Source: Epichloe hybrida (taxonomy: Eukaryota; Ascomycota; Sordariomycetes; Hypocreales; Clavicipitaceae). Taken from it: a stretch of DNA of 64,000 bases. Shown here in pieces: positions 56,161 through 64,000 of the stretch. Location: positions 186,001 to 250,000 of the forward strand of contig JAFEKR010000011.1 in NCBI GenBank assembly GCA_019022495.1. Reading direction: 5' to 3'. The notes below the pieces were generated by a model. The model made no database searches and was not told the DNA's origin. It worked only from the letters and a program-made list of their open reading frames with translations. The position numbers were made by a program, and so were the translations under genes. Within the stretch, counting starts at the first letter, position 1, and the number at the start of each line of letters is the position of its first letter.

Positions 56161-58136
56161 TAATTAGACTGTTAACAAGACCTTTAATAACCCCTTTAAT
56201 AGATAACCCTTTTAATTAATGGATTAATAGGTAAGGGGGGCCTGAAAATCACGAATTTTTTTTTTATCTTATGATTATATTACTTCTTCCCCTTTTATTG
56301 TTTTTTATTACTATTTTCCCTTTTCTAGGGGCTAGAAAAGGGAAAACAGTTAGGGAGGTATTATATAGCTAGAATTATGACCTCTTAAGACCTCTCTTAA
56401 GACCTCTCATAAGACCATAGGCCTCTAGACCTTAGCATTATCAGATCTATTAGCATCGCTAGATCAATTGGATCCCTAGTCATGTAACTATCTAGCTAGA
56501 TAAATCCCTAGATTCCCTCCCCTTTTATAGAAAATTAACTCTCCCCTTTTGTGCGGTTACTATAGTATATGCTCTAGGTTTATTTAATTAATAAGATAAC
56601 TAGACATTAAAAAGAGACCTTAGTAGCTTAGATCCTCGCGATGGATCGCAAATATCACAGACCTAGATCCCGTTATCTAGGTTCTAGCTTTAATATCGTT
56701 AAATTTGTTAGTATCGTTAGCATTGTCAATATTATCGTTTTTATCGTTATCATTAGCTTCGTCATTGAGACTGTCTTTTCCGTCGTTTTGGGGTGTTGTT
56801 TTTCCCCTAACAAAATAATAGCTTATAATAGCTTATAATACTAATATTACTAAGATTACTAGTATTACTAAGATTACTAAGATTACTTATAATATTATTA
56901 GTGTTAAAGTTTAATAATAAATAAATAATAAATAAATAACTTAAATATAAATACTAGTAATTATAAGTAAATTACTATAGTAAAAGCTATAGTTTTTAAT
57001 AACTTTATATTTTAAGGTTTTTAAAAATATTAATATTATAAAAATGTTTTTTCTTTTATATTTTTTTAAAATAATAATAAAAGTAAAATAATAGTAATTA
57101 AGGTTATTAAAGCTTTTATAATAAGTATATATATATTCTTTTTACTAAATAGCTAATTATATAGCTAGTCCTAGTACTTTAACTACCTTTTATAATAAGT
57201 ATAGTATATTATATAAAACTAAGTCCTAGTATTATTTTTAAAAATAAGTTAAACTTATTTTTTATAGCTTATTTAAGCTATATAAGGTAATTAAAATAAT
57301 ACTATTAGTTATCTATTAATAAATTATAAATATTAGTCTATTATATTCTTTCTTTATATATTATTATAATAAGATATATAAAGTTACTATATATAACTTC
57401 TTAAAGCTTTAGAATTATAAAGCTTAAAGTAATATTTAATTAGTTTAAATAGTAAATAAATAGTTTAAGCTTTTTTAAAGTTCTTATTATATAACTAATT
57501 ATATTAATACTAAGTATATACTTTATTAACTTCTTATTATTTATTTAGATTTATTAACTAATTATATTATATTAGTTTAGGTTATTTTTAATTAAAATAA
57601 TAATAATAAATTATAGAAATAGTAAATAATTAGTAGTAATAGTAAATAAAAGAATAAGTTAGTTTTTCTTAAAGTTATATTAGTAAAATAAAGTAATAAG
57701 TATAATAGTATTATTAAAAAGGTATAATATTATAAATAACCCTAGTTATAGTAAAATTCTTAAAAAAAAGTAAATATTATAAATTCTATAACTAATTAAG
57801 TAAAATAGGTAATAATAAAAGCTTCTATATAACTTGCTTTCTTTTAATCCTTATAATAACATTATATAATAAAAAGGCTTACTTTCTTTTTTACTAACAC
57901 TACATTGTAGTTTTTGTAGTAAGTGTAGTTAGTAACTACACTAATTACACTACACTATAAGCAAAAAAAAAACTACACTATACTAACTATAAAAAAAAAA
58001 AAACTACAATACACTACACTATAAAAAAAAAAAACTACACTACACTAATTATAAGAAAAAAAAAACTACACTATAAATACAAATTTTTCCTAAAAACTAC
58101 ACTAACTACACTACAAACAATACTCTGGTAATTACT

Positions 58137-61100
58137 AACCTCTTTTAGTCCTTAATTATTATTATTATTTATCCTTATTTATCTTAGTTTCTTACCCTTA
58201 TCTAGCTTATAAGTTTATACTCTTATTAGTATAACTTCCCTATTTAGTCTATTATAGCTAACTTATAGCTAGTTTACTATATTTAAGTCTTATACTTAAA
58301 CTTTACCTTTATTAATACCTTAAGAAAATCTATTAACTAAGAAATCTCCTGTAAAGTCTTTTATAAAGTCTTCTCTAAAGTAAACTTCTTCTAAAATCTT
58401 ATTATAAGTTTATTATATTCTTATAGTATTTTTATTACTAACTTATTACTAGTAAAATAACTTTAAAGAAGATTTTATATATATACTATTATTAGTAAGT
58501 AATAATATAAAATATCCTCTTAAAAAATAATACTTATAAGATTTTAAAATACCTTATTAATAAAAAAACCTTCCTAGCTAAATATAATAAATCTTTAAGT
58601 ATAACTTCTTTACTTACTTATTACTTCTTTATAACTAATATTTAATAGGCTATTTAATAAAATATACTTATTACTTCTAAAATAATAAAAACTATATTAT
58701 AGTATATCTCTCTTAACTAGAATTTACCTAGTTATTACTAATATACTACTAGACTTTAGCTTAAATTATATAGCTTTATAATAAGCTATTTAAACTTATT
58801 AAAGTTACTTCTAAAGGTAGCTATTACTATTAAAATAAAGTAAGTATAATCCTATTACTTAAATACTAAATTACTACTAACTTACTACTAGCTTATTATA
58901 AAAGTAAAGAAAAAGCTATAGAATACTATCCTAGTTTATAAAAATTCTAATAAGTATAATTATATTTACTATACTTAAATATTTACTAATATTACTTATA
59001 AGGTAAAATATAATAAATACACTATAATAGTATTACTAAGTAATACTATAAATCTAAAGACTTAGATTAATATTTTAAACTATCTTTACTTTATAGCCTA
59101 AAATATCCTAAAGGTAAGCTTTCTTAATATATATAGCTAATACTTAACTAACTTACTAGTAGTTTATACTAAATACTATTAATTTACCTAAATATATTAG
59201 TCTTATTAAGCTCCTTAGTATACTTTAGGTTTATATATATAAAGAGAGGGATTCTAATAATAAAGATACTCCTAAGGCCTTTTTCTTTATAGCTTCTATA
59301 GCTACTAATAATAATAAGGGACTAGTAATCTTAAGGGCTAACTCTATTATAAAGAGATAAGTACTTAGTAGCTATATAATAGATTATTTAAGTTATCTAA
59401 GTAAATTAACTTTATTTTCTAATATCTTTAGTATATTAAGTTATAAAATATAACTACCTTATATTAACTTTATTACTTAGCTATTACTTATAGTTATTAA
59501 TAATTTCTCTAGTAATAAAATCCTTTTTTAATACCTAAGAATTCTCTAAAGTATTATAGCCCTTTTATTTAACTAAATATTTATAATACTTTCTATTATA
59601 GTAATATAAAATAATTCTCTTAACTTTAAACTCTTATTTATTATCTTTAATAGTATCTTATAGTAAGGGCGTATTTTCTATATTAATTAAGTTCTCTTTA
59701 AAATGTTTAAGACTAGTAATATTAAATATATTATATAATTAAGTCCTAGGTAGTAATTTTAATTAATACACTAATCTATAACTCCTAATTACCTTTTTAA
59801 TCTTATAGGGGCTTAAATACTTTATAGCTAGCTTCTTACTAGGGTATTTTAAGTTAATGTTTTTTATTAATAATAAAATATAGTTACTAACTTTAAACCT
59901 TATTAAAGTTCTCTTCTAGTTATAATATTTTCTATACTAAGTTTATAAGTTACTTAAAAGCTACTTAATTATAATATACTTTTCTCTTAGTACTAAAATC
60001 TTACTTTTAGCTTAATTATTTACTAAAGGGATATCTATTATTACTTACTATAAATCTCTAGGATTATAACCTTATAATGCCTTTACTAGTGTGTAGCTAT
60101 GCATTAAGTAATTGCTTATATTATACATAAATTATGCTATTAATAGGTTATTTACCTAATTAGTTTATTTAGTATAAGTAAAAGCCCTTAAATAATGTTC
60201 TAAGACCTAGTTTAAACATTTTATCTAACTATTTATCTAGGGGTAAAAAGCAGTGCTAAGTAGCTGCTTTATTATAAGAAAATAATAAAAAGTTATTTAG
60301 AAACCACTAGTAAATATAAAACCTTAGTCTATTATAATACCTTCTAAGGCTTTATAGTCTTTAAAAACATATTCTAAGAATATAGTTACTAGCTTATTAC
60401 TAGTTAGTTATATTAAAATAAGGATATAAATACTATATTTTATAAAATAATTAATAATAACTAAAATTATATTATAAGTCTAATTTAAATCTATTACTAG
60501 TAAAAGTCTAGTAATAAAATCTATTAATAATTCTTAAAAAGGGTAATTAAGCACTAGTAATATAAATAGCTTACTATATAGTTTATAATGCCTTAGTTTT
60601 AAAGTCTAATAATTTATATAAGTACTAATATATACCTTTATATCTTTTAATATTATTAGCTAATAATATTAGTTTATAATCTAATAAAGAGTTTTACTTA
60701 CTTCTTAGTACCTAGTAATAAGGTTATTATAAGTTAGTAATAAAATTTCTTTCCTTATACCTAAAGGAATAAAAATATAATTCTTAAATATTAATAGCTT
60801 AGAGAGTCTAATTAACTATATTTAGGATATAGCTATATTACTGCTTTTAAGTAACTTTAATTAAGCTATAGTAAAGTTATTACCTTACTATACTTTATAT
60901 AATAAGACTTAAATTAGGGGTTTTAATTCTAAGCTCTTTTCTAGAAAGTTAAAGTTAAACTTAAAAGAGATTCTCTAAATAAATTAAATCCTAGCTATAA
61001 TATCTCTATAAGTAATTAGTTTAATAGATGCTTTTAGTCTTATAAGAATATAGATAAGTAATATTTTTAAGGGGCGCTCTTACTACTTACTAGTAATAAC

Positions 61101-64000
61101 CTATACTAGTCTATCCTTATTAGAAATAGCTAGTTTAATAGGAAAATTAAAATAATTAAGTAATAAATAATATATACACTAGGTACTAATAGTATTACTA
61201 TAGCTAGCTTATTGCTTATTAATAGAAGTATAAAAAGTATTAAATAACCTTACTAATATAACTCTTTTAAGATTATCTAGATTATCTAGATTATTAAGTT
61301 CTTTAGAAATATAGTTAAGTTATGATTTTTTTAAAACCCTAGATATTAGTAGTATTATTATAGCGTTATTATAACTAACTATTAGTTATATTAAGTAATG
61401 TTTTTATAGAACCTATAGCACTAATAATATTACTATAGTGTTCTTATCTCTTAGTATTTATAAATTTAAATAAAAAAGTAAGAAGTTATATAGTTATTAC
61501 TTTCTTTTTCCTTACCTTACTTATAAAATCTAGTTTTCTTAAAAGTAAGTTAGTAGGATTTAATTTCCTTATATAATATATAATCTTAAAATCAAAAGGA
61601 TAAAGCTTATTAAGCGTAGTTACTTACTTACTAGTAAGCTTAAGCTTTATAGTAAAGTACTTATAGTTTAAATAATCTATAATAACTTTAATTATATAAG
61701 CTAAATAAGCAAGATAGTGTCTCTATATATAAAAAGCCTCTTAAATAGCTAATAATTTACTATTAGGTATTAAATATTATAATTTAGTATTAGTTATCTT
61801 TCTTAATATAAACATAACTAGGTGCTAGTAACCTAGCACTAATATTATAAGTATTGCCCTAATTATATACCTAGATATATTTATCTTTACTCTAAGATAT
61901 ATAAATAAGTTAAAATACACTAAAATTAGCGCTTTCTAAAATCTTTATTAAAGGTCTTTAAATACTACTAGCTTATAGGGTTTTAGTTTAAATATTACTA
62001 GTTAATTCCCTCTAAGGTAATCTATTAATAAAATAATAACTTTACTATACTATTTAATAAAATAGTAGTAAAATCTAGTAAAACTAAGAAATAACTAAAT
62101 ATTAAAAACACTACATAGTATTCGCTAGGTTATAATTACTTTAACTCTTACTAAGTCTATTATAATACCTTTCTCTAATATCTTAAAGCTTAAAAATTTA
62201 ACTTCCTTAACTAAAAATTAACATTTCTTAAGGTTAATAAAAAGACTTATCTCTTTAAACCTATATAAAACTTATTTAATATACTTTATATAATCTTTAA
62301 CCTTATTACTATATATTAGTATATTATCTAGATAGATAATATAGGTCTTATTAATAAGTCCTTTAAGAGTATTATTAATATACTTCTAAAAAGTCACTAG
62401 TATATTAACTAGTCTAAATAGTATTACTAGATATTTAAAGTAACTATATTAATAATAAAATGCTATTTCTCACTTATTACCTAAGTAAATATATAGCTAG
62501 TAATATATATCTTTTAAATCTAAGACTATAAAAATAACTATGCTTACTAATTAATTAAGAATTTTAGTAATAAGAGGTAAAGGAGTCTTATTCTTAATTA
62601 TAATCTTATTTAGGCCCTTATAATTTATATAAAGCCTTAATTTCCCTCCTTTCTTTAGAATAAATAAAATTAGGGCTTTAGCTAAGCTAACTAATTTTCT
62701 AATTTACCCTTTAAGCTATATACTTATAAGGTACTCTTTAAGAACCTCTAGCTCCCTCTTAGCTAAATTATATATAAGCCCTTAAGGTAGTGTTTTTCCT
62801 TCTTCTAATTTAATTATATAAGTATAACCCTCTAGTTTAGGAAGCTTACTAACTCTTTAGAAAAAATATCTATAAATTCCTTATATTCTTCTAGGATTAT
62901 TAGTATAAGGCACTTAGTGCTCTTATTTTAATTTAATATAGCTTCTTTATTACTTATGTTTTCTAGAATTAGTATAACTATAATACCTTTACTTTTTTAC
63001 TATAAATAAGTATACTCTACGATTTATATAGTTACTTTACTATTTATTTATATATTTATTACTACTAGGTTCTTTAATTAGCTTTTTTCTTTTTCTTTTT
63101 AATTTTTCTTTTCTAGAATACTTAGCTTAATCTTTATTACTTCTAATAATAAAGTAATTACTACTATTTTTTTCTCTTTATATACTTATTACTTACTATA
63201 AGTAAAGGAAAGATATTTTATTATTACTAGATATCTCTAGTATTTATACTTCTAATATATAATTATAAGTAAATACTCTTTAATCTAGTCTATACCTAGA
63301 ATTATCCCTTTACTTATATTAGTAATAAAGTAACTAACTTAGTAAACTTTTATAAATCCTATACTATTTTTTATCTTAACTAATTTTTTTTAAAATTCCT
63401 TAATATAAAACCACTTTTTTACTTATACTCTCTAATATTCTATTTAATTAAATTATATTCTCCTAATCCTTTTTTAATAATAATTTTAGATAAATTATTA
63501 AAGACTATATACCTATATTAAATAGCGCTTACATAGCTAACCACTAGTTATCTTATTATAGAGATACCTATATTCTTATTTTATTATTTATAGGGTATTC
63601 CATAGTAAGATCGCATTCCTAGGTCTATGCTAATTAAACTAGTATTATATTAGAAAACATAGCTTTATTACTACTTTCCCTATACTTCTTAGTTATATAT
63701 TTAGTACTTTTATAGGTAAAATAATCTAGTGCCTAATAAGTTAGTATAGTATACCTAGGCTTTCTATATTTATAGCACACTAGGGATAATCTTTTCCCTT
63801 AGTCTTTACTCTATTACTATGCCCTATCTATAGGTAATGTAAAATAAGAGCATTACCTCTTTCTTTTAGAGTCCTAACCTTTTTTATTATTTTAGCCTAA
63901 ACCTATTATAACCTTTGCTTTCTTACCCTAGCCTTATAGTTAGCTCTAGGTTATTAGGATCTCTTAACTAATTATTTACTTCCTTATAGCGTTATTTAAG
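58137..64000 (-). mobile_element. Second Ty3/Gypsy chromovirus remnant, minus strand, runs off the window
   Basis: Read on the minus strand from right to left: RT at about 62760-62100 (LRLYINYKGLNKIIIKN-like start and YIIYLDNILIYS near 62345-62310, again Asp to Asn), RNase H at about 62000-61500 (NSKLLAIQEAF), integrase at about 60900-59800, and a chromodomain near 59640-59490 (KYLVK(stop)KGYNTLENS). The order shows a chromovirus. Gag would lie at or beyond the right edge; the left end abuts the target duplication of the hAT-type element at 58136. No LTR was found. All frames are broken by RIP stops. Confidence 0.75.

Larger units (their letters stand above)
53579..56812 (+). mobile_element. 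Non-autonomous LTR retrotransposon (LARD/TRIM-like) with tandem-repeat interior
   Basis: Direct LTRs lie at 53579-54030 (452 bp, TG...CA) and 56362-56812 (451 bp, TA...CA). A purine-rich tract (AAAAGGGAAAACAG and GGGAGG) ends just before the 3' LTR. The 2.3 kb interior has no gag or pol; it is mostly a tandem repeat array. Both LTRs keep many CG, CA and TG steps, so the insertion is younger than its host. Flanks lie in the ATAATAGCTT-type repeat, so the target duplication cannot be delimited. Confidence 0.75.
53020..58128. mobile_element. Non-autonomous hAT-type element, copy 2 (inverted, with nested LTR element)
   Basis: It begins TAGAGTATTGCACTAAAACG (first C changed to T) and ends CAATACTCTG. 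It is flanked by GTAGTTAC (53012-53019) and GTAATTAC (58129-58136), an 8 bp target duplication differing only by one G-to-A transition. The outer parts, 53020-53578 and 56813-58128, are the reverse complement of copy 1. The middle is a later LTR-element insertion. Confidence 0.8.
29531..64000. other. AT-rich RIP-degraded transposon block
   Basis: The whole second half is AT-rich and full of stops in all frames. CpA and TpG are nearly missing (for example none in 33181-33240) and TpA dominates, which is what RIP leaves when C changes to T at CpA on both strands. The stops fall where transposon proteins carry Gln or Trp (CAA, CAG to TAA, TAG; TGG to TAG). No host gene is visible. Between the named elements (29531-30127, 32010-32340, 44200-45200, 52149-53019) only degenerate sequence is seen. 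Confidence 0.95.

Noticed and set aside
29531..64000. Starship-type giant element or effector gene cluster in the AT block
   Set aside because: No tyrosine-recombinase captain, no cargo genes and no secreted-protein frames were seen; the block is explained by RIP-damaged transposons.

Overview
The window comes from a filamentous ascomycete, most likely a Sordariomycete of the Hypocreales type. Evidence: short 60-130 bp introns with GT...AG ends and CTAAC-like branch points, compact genes about 1 kb apart, families typical of moulds (flavocytochrome b2, PldA-type phospholipase D, HET-C2 glycolipid transfer protein, ergosteryl-aspartate synthase), and a very AT-rich block of retrotransposon ruins with the mark of repeat-induced point mutation (RIP).

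Region 1 (1-29.5 kb) is a normal GC-balanced gene island with eleven full genes and one partial gene. In order: the 3' end of a Ctf18-like clamp-loader gene (+); a flavocytochrome b2-type 2-hydroxyacid dehydrogenase ending in a peroxisomal AKL tail (-); a C2H2 zinc-finger protein (-); the ESCRT-associated protein Bro1 (-); a PldA-type phospholipase D (-); a HET-C2/GLTP glycolipid transfer protein (+); an alpha/beta hydrolase (-); the AspRS-DUF2156 fusion ErdS (+); a RING-H2 E3 ligase of the RNF115/126 type (-); a 92-residue single-pass protein with a start-codon-only first exon (-); the mitochondrial ribosomal protein mL44/MrpL3 (+); and a cPLA2-type phospholipase with an N-terminal membrane anchor (-). 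Exon-intron models were built by eye for all spliced genes; every one gives an uninterrupted frame with a length close to its family.

Region 2 (29.53-64 kb) is an AT-rich isochore starting abruptly about 270 bp upstream of the last gene. CpA and TpG are almost absent and TpA is in excess, so Gln and Trp codons have become stops. Under the decay a nested set of elements can be read: a Copia remnant (-); simple-sequence satellites; a complete Ty3/Gypsy chromovirus with 217 bp LTRs and a perfect 5 bp target duplication (32696-39896); a hAT transposase remnant (-) split by an insertion with a 15 bp target duplication; a Tad-like LINE ORF1; two inverted copies of a hAT-type terminal-inverted-repeat element, one holding a younger non-autonomous LTR element (452 bp LTRs) with an internal array of about 105 bp repeats; a Copia gag-integrase remnant (+); and a second chromovirus (-) running off the window.

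The most interesting gene-level observation is the divergent pair hydrolase-ErdS (13.9-19.8 kb). ErdS makes ergosteryl-3beta-O-L-aspartate from Asp-tRNA and ergosterol, and the only other lipid-type hydrolase next to it is a reasonable candidate for the matching de-aspartylating enzyme. Together with PLD, HET-C2 and the cPLA2, this stretch has an unusual number of membrane-lipid enzymes.
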